Shown here piece after piece: positions 50,591 through 62,279 of a DNA stretch of 64,000 nt. The DNA is taken from the NCBI GenBank assembly GCA_014218235.1, contig CM024757.1, positions 151,293,371 to 151,357,370 of the forward strand, read 5' to 3'. The stretch is from Colocasia esculenta. Its lineage: Eukaryota; Streptophyta; Magnoliopsida; Alismatales; Araceae. The position numbers and the translations under genes were made by a program. Numbering within the stretch: the stretch's first letter is position 1; every line of letters starts with the position of its first letter. The notes below the pieces were generated by a model. The model worked only from the letters and a program-made list of their open reading frames with translations, had not been told where the DNA came from and made no database searches.

Positions 50591-52733
50591 ATGCTTGGTA
50601 GACGTTCTCTGGACTTAGATTTGGCTCAACCTATAGATGAGATTGAAAGATTCTTTCATAGGATGGCCAATCAAAACCAGAACCAAGTTGTTAGAAATGT
50701 AGAAGAGGTTGCACCCAGACAAATGAAGGAATACTTCATTCCTTCTGACTATCAACCTGCCACTTGCATTAGGCCAGAAATTCCAGCAAATCATTTTGAG
50801 ATCAAACCTGGAACCATTCAAATGTTACCATCCTTCTATGGCAATCCCAATGAAGATCCTTATAGGCATATAGATGAGTTCCTAGAGATCTATTCCACTG
50901 TAAGGATCCAGAATTTCACAGAAAATGCCTTAAGGTTGACCCTATTTCCATTCTCCTTAAAAGACAAAGCTAAACATTGGTTAGGGACCATAGGGAGAAC
51001 CATTACAACATGGCCAGAAATGCAGCAAGATTTTTTAAAGAAATTTTACCCGATTGGCCGAACAAACACCATGAGAAGAGCAATCACTGGATTTTCCCAA
51101 CACCCGGGAGAATTAATGCATGAATCATGGGAAAGACTAAAGGAGTTGCTTAGAAAATGCCCCCATCATGGTTTGTCGACGTGGCAAATAGTGCAAGCTT
51201 TTTATGAAGGTTTAACTGAATCGAATAGGCAAATGGTTGATGCTTCATGTGGGGGAGCATTCATGACTAAGAGTGAGGATGATGCATATAATCTTTTTGA
51301 AACATTGAGTGAGAACTCTATCAATCATGCCTCACTCTACTCTTATGAGAGAGCGTTAGGACCTGTGAAGAAGGCAGGGATGTATGAAGAAAGAGGAAGA
51401 GGGGAATCAGATTCCAGGTAGAAGATCTGATAGCTAAACTTGATCAAAGGTTGGAGCAGAAGTGGGAACAAAAATTCGATCAATTGTTGTCTTTGACTGG
51501 CAAGCCACACCCAAATTTTCTCAAACACCTGAAACTTGTGCTATGTGTGCTAGCCCAGCTCACTCCACAAATACTTGTCCCACTACTGCCCAATTACCCC
51601 CTTTCATTCAAGAACAAGTGCAAGCTGCACAAGGTTTTCAAAAACCCTCCTATGATCCATATTCCAACACATACAATCCGGGTTGGTGAAACCATCCAAA
51701 TTTCATGGAAAAATCAATCTGAACAAGTTTCCCAACCTGCCTTCAAGCAATCCATGTACGGTCAATCCTATCCCAATCAAAATTCGGGATTTGGCCAATC
51801 TTCTAACTCAAAACCTCCACAATACCAAGGAAATCAAAATTCCAATCAATTTGCTCACACAAATTTCCAACAACCTTCATTGAATCAACCACCACCTCCT
51901 CAACCCAATTGTGATGATAAAATGAACCAACTCCAAAACATGATGGCGACTCTATGCCAAACTGTGCAAGAACAACAAACTCAATATCAAACTCAAACTT
52001 AAAATTTTCAACAAAATTTGGCCAGGATAGAGTCTCAAATTGCTGATGTATGTCAAAGGAGGGAGACTGGTCAGTTACCAAGTCAAACCGTAGCAAACCC
52101 AAGAAACAACCCTCCTGGATTCTATCAGAACCAGCAATACCATCAAGCTCAGGGGTATAGACCACCACTTGTTAGACCAAATGTACCTCCACCACAAAAC
52201 CAGCAACAAGTTTTTGTGCAGAATATTCCAGCACCACAATTTCAAAATCAACCTATACAAGAGGACCATCCTCCTACCCAAGCTGGGGCTCCCAAGTAGA
52301 AAATGTGAAAGCTGTGTTAACCTTAAGAAGTGGGAAAATCAGAACAAATCCTCACCCTCACATGTCAACATTGAATGAGGATAAAGAAATTGAAATTGAG
52401 ATTGAGGAAGAGAGTGAAGAAAATATTGAAAAAGAAAAATCCAAGGGAAAAGAGAAAATGATTGAAGAACCTCTAGACAAAATCAAAGCCAATGAAGGTC
52501 CAAGCTGCTACATTCCAAGAGTTCCTTTTCCTGAAGCATTAAAGCCAAAATCCAAAAATAAACAAACTGGTAATGAAGAACTCTTGGAATTGTTTAAGCA
52601 AGTTCATGTCAACATTCCTTTTCTGGATGCCATTAAGCATGTGCCTGCTTATGCCAAATTCTTAAAAGAAATGTGCACTCCAAAACGTGAAATGAGAAAT
52701 AAAACTGAAACAATCATTCTTCCAGAAATGTGA
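50591..52733 (+). pseudogene. gag: Athila gag, At2
   Basis: ATG at 50591 opens 276 codons with the Athila gag pattern (Ser-Leu-Lys-Asp-Lys-Ala-Lys-His-Trp-Leu; Tyr-Pro-Ile-Gly-Arg-Thr). After TAG at 51419 it continues with frameshifts: a Cys-Ala-Met-Cys-Ala-Ser-Pro-Ala-His ... Cys knuckle-like motif near 51540-51580, then a Gln/Asn/Pro-rich tail in another frame (51680-52299, one TAA at 52000). The acidic linker is open from 52305 to 52733 (Leu-Arg-Ser-Gly-Lys; Leu-Asp-Ala-Ile-Lys-His-Val-Pro-Ala-Tyr-Ala-Lys-Phe). This matches the Athila order. Several frame losses make it non-functional. Confidence 0.82.
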
Positions 52734-53564
52734 GTGCCATTATCTTGAACAAACTCCCTAAAAGCTCAAGGATCCAGGCACTCCACTAATTCCTTGCACC
52801 ATCGGTGGAGTCACTTTTGAGAGCAGTCTTGTGGATCTGGGAGCCAGTGTCAATCTCCTACCTTATGCCATTTTTGAGAATTCAAGTTAGGAGAATTGAA
52901 ACCCACTTATATTGTCCTTCAACTAGCCGATCGTTCTGTCACCACTCCTAAAGGCCTAGTTGAGGATGTTATCATAAAAATCAATGAGGTTACTTCCCTG
53001 CCAATTCATCATTCTGGACATGAACACTCCTCAAGATTTAACTCAGTCCACAGTCATCTTGGGTAGACCCTTTTGGCCACAGCTAGAGCCAACATTAATT
53101 GTGCTACCGGGATGATGGATATATCATTTAGGGATGAGCGGGTTAGTATCAACATTTTTAAGGTATCTGGGCATCAAGATGAAGGAGAGAGTTGTCTAGT
53201 GGTAGACTCCTTGGAGGAAGCTTGTGAGAAAGAAGCAGTAGACCAACCCTGTGCTCTAGGGTTTAAGGGAGAAAATGAGGCCTATGAAAGTTCCAAAATC
53301 TATAAAGCCAAAACCAAAACATTCCATGATAAGCACATTCACAGAAAATTTTTTGAAGTTCATGATAAGGTCTGGCTCTTTAATTCTAGGCTTCGTGGAA
53401 AATTGAAGTCCCGATGGGATGGTCCTTACACTGTTGTCAAGGCTTATGATAATGGTGATGTCATCATTCTTGATCCTAAAACTGGACAATCATTCACTGT
53501 TAATGGGCAGAGGTTAAAGCATTTCGTCGAAAGCCCACTTTTCTTGAAATTTGATTCTACCTAG
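52734..53564 (+). pseudogene. pol: Athila protease joined to integrase C-terminus, At2
   Basis: The protease segment (52776-53060) reads Ile-Gly-Gly-Val ... Val-Asp-Leu-Gly-Ala-Ser-Val-Asn (active-site Asp 52833-52835) with small frame changes near 52885 and 53070. From 53073 a 163-codon frame carries the end of the protease linker and then, from about 53279, passes without a break into the integrase C-terminus (Tyr-Lys-Ala-Lys-Thr-Lys-Thr-Phe-His-Asp; Val-Trp-Leu-Phe-Asn-Ser-Arg-Leu; Lys-Ser-Arg-Trp-Asp-Gly-Pro-Tyr). RT, RNase H and the integrase core, normally several kilobases, are missing at that junction. Confidence 0.82.
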
Positions 53565-54685
53565 CTACCTGAGCCTAATGGAGCCTAATTGCGTCTGGCT
53601 GAAGACGATAAACTTAGCGCTTCTTGGGAGGCAACCCAAGTGTATAGATTTCTTTTGTCAGGTAATTTTATGTCTTACTTTCTTTTCCTGTGAATAAGTA
53701 GGGGGGAGAGGTAGAATAAACATGTATTCATAGTCCTCATCCCAACCATTGCTTCATTTCTTTTTCTTAAGCTTGTACATATGCAAATAAAAATTTCACA
53801 ATGTTTCATCTTTGAATAAAAATGCGTGGCTTTACACATCCCAGACTAGGTGTATGATCTTTAACCATTAAAATTTTGTGGTTGTCACATTCCCTTGCAA
53901 GTATCCATGTTAATTAGCCTCTAGTAAAAGATTACATGTACTTCTTGTCTACCTTATGTAAGGTTTTATGGCAAGAGATTTTCATACACACACTACACAG
54001 CCACTTAGACTAGCTGAACCCGAATGTAGCAAATTTGTTAAGGCTAGTAGGAGAGAGGTGATTGGTTTTCTCCCCTCCCCTTAAGTGAATTGCGAAGGAA
54101 GTGAAGGCATATGATCAAGGAACCTGACTGTTCATCCTTTCGTAAAGAGGAAAAGAAAAGAAAAATCAAAAGCAAAAAGCAAAAGCAAAAGAAAAATATA
54201 TCCATGAAAAATGCCCCGGATCTGCGTAAAGTTGGACTCGCTACTCTTGAAAAGTGATGGGTTGTGCAGCATTGTGGATGAAAAAAAAAAAAAAATCTGA
54301 GTGCACAAAGTGCAAATAAAGGAACAAAAATCCTCAAACTCAGAGAAATAATCCTCAAGGAAGATGAGCAGAATGGAACTGAGAGAAACAACCTAATCTG
54401 ACTGAGCAATGATCTTATTCCACAATTCTTTTCTTCTCCCTCGAATTAATCTAATCTCAAATACTAGCTGAGATAGATGAGCTCCAGGAGGGCTGATGTG
54501 AACTCTTAAGTGAGCTACCTTTTGTGCACTAATTTCTTGCCATAAGCCCTTACAATTAGGAAAGACGTGTCTTTACATGAATCTTTTACATGATGGCCGG
54601 TTAGCATGAGATATTACATCTTCTAGTCTTATATTTAGAGTAATTTTTATTGCTAAGGGACTAACAATGTTTAAGTGGGGGGGAG
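53565..54685 (+). other. 3' untranslated region of At2 with polypurine tract
   Basis: No gene. Just after the stop is the block AGCGCTTCTTGGGAGGCAAC (53615-53640), found reversed in At3 at about 59345-59370. An A-rich tract lies at 54150-54295. AAGTGGGGGGGAG at 54673-54685 is the polypurine tract. No env-like ORF, which some Athila elements have, is seen. Confidence 0.8.
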
Positions 54686-57629
54686 TGATAACTACATGAA
54701 TTTTTGCGTTAAATGTTATACATATAGTAATTTTAGACATCTTTTATCTGTAAATATGGTGCAATTTGATTTTAATTTCCATTTCATTCAAAAACAAATT
54801 TGTGAACATTTAGTTAAATTTTTGGGTAGAACACTTAGTTAGATGCTCATCTAATAAAGTCAATGTCTTTAGAATAGTTTGATTAATAAAGTGTTTTCTC
54901 TTTTGTAAAATACATTGTACATAAATAATTCTTGGTCTTATACTTTCATAAATAATTCTTGTAAATACTAATTAGACTCTTATATTAGTTGATATTTAGA
55001 ATACACATGTTAGATTCAAATAAGTCATATGGATTGATTAATTAGGTCTCACGGATATATTTTGAAAATGAAGAATTTGTAAATAAATTTTATACATTGG
55101 AGTTGAAAAATAATGTGTAAATAAATAAAACTTTTACTAAAACATAGTTTTAATCACATTGTGCCACATATCCTACCAAATCCCATTAAATAAAAATACA
55201 TACCTAACCCATCCACTCACCTCTCTTAACTCTTTTTATATTTCTTTCCATCAGGTCAAAGGCGGTGGCGATTTGGGGCAGCTGCAGCTGCTGTGTGTGA
55301 AGGAAGAGCAGTGGAAGCTCCTGGAAGCTGGGGCGACTGTGCTGGTAAGGAGGAGGCTGGCGCGAGGATGGGGTCGGCTGGGTGTGCTGCTGGGCTCGTG
55401 CAGGGCTGAACCAGCTGAGGAGGGCTGGCAATGGCAGAGGCTGGGCGGATGAGGCAGCAACGCCTAGGTGTGCAGGAGGAGGTGGCTGCTGCTTTGGTGG
55501 TGGCCGATCTGGAAGCAGATGAAGTAGCCAGGTGGGGCGGCTGTGTGCGATGGCTGCTCTGGTGATATGGGCATGGCGTAGCGGATCTGAAGGCCCAGCT
55601 TGTGAAGGCACCCAGACGATGCAGGGAGCTGCTGCTGACCTGGAGGTGTGTGCTGAGGTGGCGGCCAAACCAGAGCTATGGCATGGCGGAAGACGGAGGC
55701 GATGGCCAAGGCGTGTGGTGCTGAGATGGCGATCCAGGTGAGGCTGGCATGGCGATCCTGGTGCAGAGTTGAGGCGGCAACCAGATCTGGGCGGGAAGGA
55801 GATGGAGGCCCAGGCACCTATAAAAGGGACCCCAAGGCCCTCAGCTCGGGGGTTCAAGTTTTTTTAGAATTTTTAAGACTTTTACTTTCCTGTTCTTCCA
55901 GTTCTTAGGAGGGGGCTGGTTCGGAAGTCTGAAGAATTTCCAGTTTTATTTCCTGTATTTTTTTCTTTTCAGCAGAGAGAGGAGGGAGATGGGCTTCGCC
56001 AGTTGAGATGCTTGGGGATTTTCTTAATTCCTGTTCTTTTCTGTTCTTCGAGAGATCAGAGCAGTGAGTGGTAGATTGCTCTGAGTTCTGTTCTTCCGGG
56101 GTGTAGCATCTGCTCTCATTTAGTATTAATTTGTGATACTTCGGCTACTGTTAAGTGATCTAGGGGCACTTGCTTAGCCCATTTCATCTAATTTGCTCTG
56201 TCATTTCTTCTGCATCACTGCAATCTTTTCTTGCGCATCTTATGTTCTGTGTGAGCATTTGAGTTGGTTGTTAGCTGTTGTGTTGGGGAGATCTAGTGCA
56301 TATTATTTTCTTTCTTGTTCTGCTGATGATAAATTTCATTATCTCTCTTCTCTGTGCGTTGCAAGCATCTAGGAGGGATCTTCAGTTTTCTTGTGTTGAT
56401 TTTTCCATTTTGTCTGTGTTTAGGATAGTTAGATTCAGTGGTTGTTTCGTCTTTGTTGTTCTTGTTTCTTTGAGAGGTCTGCAGAGCTGTGGAGTTTGAT
56501 TCAGTGGGTGTTGAGTTCTGCATTTTTTTGGGATTACTTCTGGAGAGTAGAGCACCAGGGGGTTCTCCAGTTTGAATTCTTGAATTGTCTCATTTTCTGT
56601 TCTTCGTAGTGCAGAGCAGATCGGGGGTGGGTTATTTCTTAGTTCAGATTTTAATTCTATCATTTTCCTGTATTTTATTTCCATTCAGCAGAGCGTGGAG
56701 GGACTTTTCTGGTTCGATTGGGAATTCTTCTGTTCTAGCTCATCCAAACTAGTGGAGTTGTCACATGTCTTTCTTGCTCTGTGAGAGTTGTGCAGAAGGG
56801 AATTAGGTTCGGATGTTAGTATTGTTTAGCTTTTATTTCTACTTGTATTTTCTGTTCTTCTGAGTTCAGGAAGCTGTGGAGATTTGGGGATTCGACTGCT
56901 GTGGTATTTGATTTTGGTTTCCATTTATGTTCCAGAATTCAATTCAGTAGCATTTAATTCAAATTAGCTAAGTTTTCTTCGCTCTGTGTGAATAGCAGAT
57001 AGTTCTTTCCTTCTAAGCAATTTTACGATATCAACATCTTTCTTTAGTCTGTTCTATGCATTTTTTCTTAAATCCGATAGCTGTTTACTCTCTTATGTGC
57101 AATGTGTTTAAAGGATCAGATCAGAGTGTTCTATTTTCTTCTTTCTATCTTCTGTTCTTAGTGGAATTGAGCCAGTGCAATTGTTTAGTCCTCTGTTTGT
57201 CGTTTAATTGTTGGACTGGGAGAGATGGTTCTGTTGTCTTCACCTTTAATTTCTTGTTGAGTTCTCTTTCACTGTCTCATTCTGATCTGATATTTGTGAT
57301 GAATTACTTTTGTTGACCGTTCATCCCCTGAGCTATAGGGGTAAATTGGTTTGTTAGTTTCTAGCTCATATTTTTGTTGATCTGTTTGATCCCTCAATTG
57401 AGAGGGTACAGTGATTCACGTTTAATGCATCGTCGATAGAGATTTCAAATCGAAGTAGTTTTTAATTCAAACTTTATTCTGCCTCTCCGTGGATATGACC
57501 TGTTCTGACTACTCTATTAGTTCATTTTTACAATTTTAATTCGTGAGACAGTTTAGAGGAAGTGCGCATTTTGACTTGTGCGATGAACTCTGGACAACGA
57601 AATGCACAGTCAACAATGTCGCGCGTTCA
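54686..57629 (+). repeat. 3' LTR of At2 (2944 bp)
   Basis: Starts TGATAACTACATG after the polypurine tract, ends GTCGCGCGTTCA and is followed by the GGAGG duplication. By eye it differs from the 5' LTR at scattered single sites and a few 1-5-base indels. Confidence 0.92.
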
Positions 57630-58292
57630 GGAGGCAGGTGGAGCGCGCAGGGGGGCCCGGCGGGGCACGCGGGCAGGCCGCTGGTAGGGCGCAGCAGGGC
57701 GACGCGGTGGGCGCTAGTAGGGCGAGCAGGGCGCGAGGTCGCAGTTGCTGGCGCAGGCGGTTGCTGGCGCGCGGCCTGTTGCTGCTGGTGTGTGCTGAAG
57801 AGAGAAATCGGCCAGAGAGATAGGCCGAGAGGAAGAAGAGAAGAGAAGAAGAAGAGAGGAAGAAGAAGGGAAAGAGAAAGAGGAGGAAGGAGATGCGCAG
57901 GAGAGAGGGAGAAAGTAGAAGAGAGAATGAGAGAGAGGGGAAGGGGGTTTTTAAAGTGTTCAAGGAAAGAGAGAAAGGAGGAGAGTTTAAAGGAAAGAAA
58001 ATTTTGAAAAATAAGAGAGGGGATTTTAAAAAATGAGAAAGTGTTTTAAAATTTGAAAAGAAAGATAGAGGGGGAATATTTTAATAGAATCTCTCATTAT
58101 TTTCTCTTGATCCAATCAAATCCATTGGCCCATTTAACCTTCATTTCTTGGCCCATTAATCCTACAAACACAACACAAAATAGATTTAATCAATTATCAT
58201 TTTTGTAATAAAGTGAGAATGAGTTTGTGTAAAATTAAGGACCATAAGATAATAAAATAACATGATTATCATCAATAACAGCACAATTATCA
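57630..58292 (-). repeat. 3' LTR of At3, second part (after At2)
   Basis: After the GGAGG duplication the At3 LTR resumes and matches 62896-63583, with roughly 30 bp fewer in the GC-rich part. It ends ATTATCA. On the minus strand this is the LTR start, next to the polypurine tract. Confidence 0.88.
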
Positions 58293-59409
58293 CGCCCCCC
58301 ATCCTACTCATTGCTAGTCCCTTAGTAATGCACACAAGTGAATAATTGAGACTAACAAGAGTTCAAAATATCATACTTGATGACAAGAAAGTAAGAATGA
58401 GAATGCTTGATCATAAGTATTTCAAGTTCCAGTCGAGAGTGTCACAGGCAAATATGTCAGTTCATGTCATTAGACAGTTCCTCAAGATACACACAAAATT
58501 CCATGACTTTTTGTTCAATGTTTGAGCATCAATAACAGGATGCATGGGCTTTTTACTTATCACTGAGAGATGGTATCAACTCTACACTCCTTAAATTCGA
58601 TCCTCGAACTACAGGTAGCTTTCACTCTGCCTAATTCTCTTTTTCATGCTCGTTTTTTTTTTTCTTTTCATTTACATGGTGCTGCACTTCCCTTCATCGT
58701 TTGACGCGAGCCTCAACTCTTATCTTAGGAGCCACAGGCCCGGTTACTAAGATCAGGGGCATTTTCCATGTTTCTATTTTTTTTATTTTTTTCTTTTTTC
58801 ACTACTACACACATTTTCACATTTATTTGTCGGCAGGTAGCTTTTCCCCCACGATTGGTCATCAATAGGAATGTAGAATATCAATCAATCAACCTGAATG
58901 TTCGGCAAAACTCTCATCATCCATTTGAATAGCTCAAAACAATACTTTACTGTGTTAATGAAATTTCAAATGTATTTTGAGGAAGATGCTAAAAACATAA
59001 CTAGTTAACTCACCCCTTCAACTCACCACCTTCACAAGTACACACTATGAGTCAAGCTAGAAGCAAAAAAAATTTCTTGCATGAAATATGAAGCATGAAG
59101 CACAATGTTAGGGACAAAAATTTGAAATACAAATTGTCTCTCCCCCCAACTTAAATGACATTGTCCTCAATGGCATAAAAGTAATGACAATAGAATAAAG
59201 CCAATGTAAGTTAAGAAATGAGAGATGCAACCTGATGATCACATGCGGGTGGTTACACACTAGCTTTATCAAATGATAGTGGCTAGCAAACACCTAAGAC
59301 ACAAAATAAAAATGAAATCAATAGAAATCAATTTTCCTAAAAATATTGGGTTGCCTCCCAACAAGCGCTAAGTTTAATGTCTTCAGCCAGACACATGGGG
59401 GTAACAGGG
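58293..59409 (-). other. 3' untranslated region of At3
   Basis: No gene. On the minus strand it begins, after the ORF, with the conserved GCGCTTGTTGGGAGGCAACC block (59345-59370) and carries a GAAAATGCCCC stretch near 58760 that also occurs in the At2 3' region (54205-54220). The polypurine tract is at 58293-58304. Confidence 0.75.
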
Positions 59410-61137
59410 TCACGTAACACCCCCAATCAATTGACGCCAAATTTTTTCTTTGTAGGGCAACACCCGCCATGGTGGGTCAAGTGGGCCAAACTTACCCTTC
59501 ATATCATTAAATGATAGAGAAATTGAGGTATTCAAGATCATATCTTCAATTAAGGAATATTCATTTGGACACTTAAAATCTTTATATGTGTTGAACACAT
59601 CAATGCTGACTTTATTGTTTTCATCCTTTTCACCCACAACTTCCATTTTCAGATCCTCTTTCATGATATTGAGGTCAGATTGAGTTGGATGCTTAGAGGA
59701 TTGCTTGAACTCCACAGACTGACTTGAGTCAAAAATAGTAGCATGATCAGGAATGAAATGGATATGACTTTCAACACAAGGATTCTTAAAAGGTTCAAGT
59801 GCAGTTGACCAATCAACTAGTGGTAGCATGTCCATGAACATGTTGGATTTGCAAAGGTCAGGAAGAGGTAGGAATTCTATGTTTTTCTTGACATCAAGAG
59901 AGACCCAGTCAATGTGGACTTCAGGCAAAATTTCTAATTCTTCTCGTACCCAAGAAGAATGATTGATGATTACACCCAGCTCTTTCTCCACACTCACCTC
60001 TTCTTTGTCACCCACTTGAAATAATGTCACATCAAACTCGTACCCAACATCTAGATGACATTCTTTTTCCTCTCCCCCCAACTTGAGTTCAACTAACTCA
60101 TTAGAGCTTTCCTCAAATATGACATTATGGATAGAGTCTTCTTGATGGTCAGTTTCAAGTTGAGCAAAGACTATGGATTGATTTTCAGTGGCACCCATCT
60201 CCTCCTGATATGACTCATTAATATTATCTCTCATTTTCCAAGTTGGCATGTCCACAATCATATTTGATTGAGAAGTTTCGAATGGAATTTGAGAGTCAAA
60301 TTATTGGTCACAATCAAGATAATGATGTTCATGATTGTCAATGGGTTGGCATGGTGACTGACTATCTTGCCTCCTTCTGATTTCCATCAGTTGAGTAATC
60401 AAGAGGTCAGTTTTGACAAATGATTGCTCCAATTCTTGTTGTTGTTGGGTGAATATTTGCTCAAAGACTTGTTGGTTATCATGGAATTTTTGCATAAATT
60501 GCCCAAATTGATCATCGAAGAGGCCTGATTGTGAGGGAGATGTATAAGTGGACTGTGTATATGCATGTTGCCCCTCATGATGGCTTTTATCATGAATATC
60601 AATCTTGAATTGGGCCCAATGTTGAAAGTTGTGGATTGGTGGACTTTGGGCTTGGGCCAGAATAGGTTGATCTCTAAGTGTTAAAAGTGGCATTAATTCT
60701 CCAAGTGGTTGGAAGGGTGTGCCCTCAGGAGCATTTGTTAAGCACACCGGTAGATCAGTACTAAAGAATCATTCATTGAACCATCAGATGATTTCAGCAC
60801 CAAGAAAGGGTCATTGAATTTCCCCTTGTGGATCTTGGTAAAGCCAACTCAATTCTGTAGGAGGGACATATTGTTCATCTTTTGGGTAAGGAGTGGAGGT
60901 GAAAGGCCCATGAAAATATTGTGTTTCTGCTTGGGTGAAAGATGGCACATTATGGAACAAATTAGTATGGCGGGCCTGATCATGGGTAAAATCTGAGAGT
61001 TGGGCCACCCTAGGGAATGTACTTTTATAGTGAGCTGACAAGAAATGTGTATTTTCAAAGTAGGCTGGGCCACGTTGAATGAAAGATGAAAATTGGTTTG
61101 GGCCATGGCCTATATAATGTGCTGGGTTGGCCCACAT
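59410..61137 (-). pseudogene. Unrecognised acidic protein of At3 (interrupted ORF, about 576 codons)
   Basis: One minus-strand frame from ATG 61137 to the stop at 59410, broken by TGA at 60811-60813, two further TGAs within the next 60 bases and TAA at 60301. The first third is His/Pro/Gln/Phe-rich. The middle has a Gln/Glu coiled-coil-like stretch (60400-60500). The last 283 codons (60261-59410) are open and strongly acidic, ending in a conserved-looking Phe-Gly-Pro-Leu-Asp-Pro-Pro-Trp-Arg and Trp-Arg-Gln-Leu-Ile-Gly-Gly-Val-Thr. I see no gag knuckle, protease, RT or integrase motif, no signal peptide and no membrane segment. Its position between the Athila leader and 3' region suggests it replaced gag-pol. 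Function unknown. Confidence 0.55.
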
Positions 61138-62279
61138 ATGATTGTGAATGAGAAAGATAAGACTTTTGCTCCCTTTTTTTATTGTAATTTTAGATATATA
61201 TATATATATATTATATTAGGCAGAGACAAATAAGTTGCAAACAATTAACCTAAATGACCTAGGGATCTGGGAAAAAGTAAGCTTTCTCACAAAGTGACTT
61301 AAACCCAACCTAAGTCCACTAACATGTATGTCCACTGGCCAGGTAAGAGGTGGGGTAGTGGGAGGCTCCCCCTACTTCTGTAGGGACCTAATTAGAGAAC
61401 CACTTTTCCGCTTAGGCATTTGCCACTTAACCTCTAGCCTTAGACACCAGTTTTCAAAACTTGATAGTGGGACTAGGTGGACCAAAATCTCATTGTGAAC
61501 CCTAGGTTCAATGTCTACTGCCTTTTATTGGGCTTGGGAATGCAAAAGATGCAGGAAGTTGTGGTTTGTGGGCTAAGGAAGGGTGATCAAATCCCCACCT
61601 TATCTTGTTAAGGAAATTGCCCTTAAATTATTTTAAAAATGATGTGCACACCACAAAATCAAGCAAGGGGTTCTATGCAAGCATGACAATGCATGATCAT
61701 ACTTTCAAGAAAGTTAAGATTCTCACCTTGCCTCCAGCAATCTTCGACAAGAAAGAAAACTTTTCAAAAAAAAAAAAAACTTACCTAAAGATGAAAGTCT
61801 AAATGATGCATGCCCTAAAGATGGAAAGTTTCTAATCTTGACATGACATCTTTTATTGGATTCAAGTGATTGATTTTTTTTTTATTTTTTTAATGAATTA
61901 TCTAAACATGGCAACTAAAAAAGAAAACTCAATCAAGAGGGTTTTAAGGGTACTAACCTCCAACGTAATCCCTCGTTCTTTTGGAAAGTAAAACAAATAG
62001 AAAGAGTGAGAGAGAGAAGGAAACTCACCTCACTTACCTTTTTTTTTCTGATTTTTTTGTGCAATTTTCGGATTTGTTTTCCAAAACAGCCCATTTTACT
62101 TACAGATCTCCCTTTTAGTGACAGATTTCTGACAGATTCTTCAATTTTGAAATTTTCAGGATTTTTCACTTTTTATTTGATACCTACAAAAAGAAAGAAA
62201 ATGATAGCCTGAATATATAAAAAAAAAACTAAGATTATCAAAACTAAAAATCTAATTCCCTGGCAACGACGCCAAAAAT
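61138..62279 (-). other. Leader and primer-binding site of At3
   Basis: The minus-strand primer site TGGCGTCGTTGCCAGGGA at 62257-62274 lies five bases from the LTR. It is the tRNA-Asp type with a few changes from At2's site. The leader holds the reversed conserved block shared with At2 (61330-61430) and a TA repeat near 61195-61212. No gene supported. Confidence 0.78.

Larger units (their letters stand above)
46471..57629 (+). mobile_element. Internally deleted Athila element At2, 11.2 kb
   Basis: LTRs at 46471-49425 and 54686-57629, target duplication GGAGG (46466-46470 and 57630-57634), tRNA-Asp primer site and polypurine tract. Gag and protease are present, but RT, RNase H and the integrase core are gone: the protease region joins directly to the integrase C-terminus. 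The two LTRs are nearly identical by eye, so this is probably the youngest insertion in the window. It must have been moved by proteins from another Athila. Confidence 0.92.
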
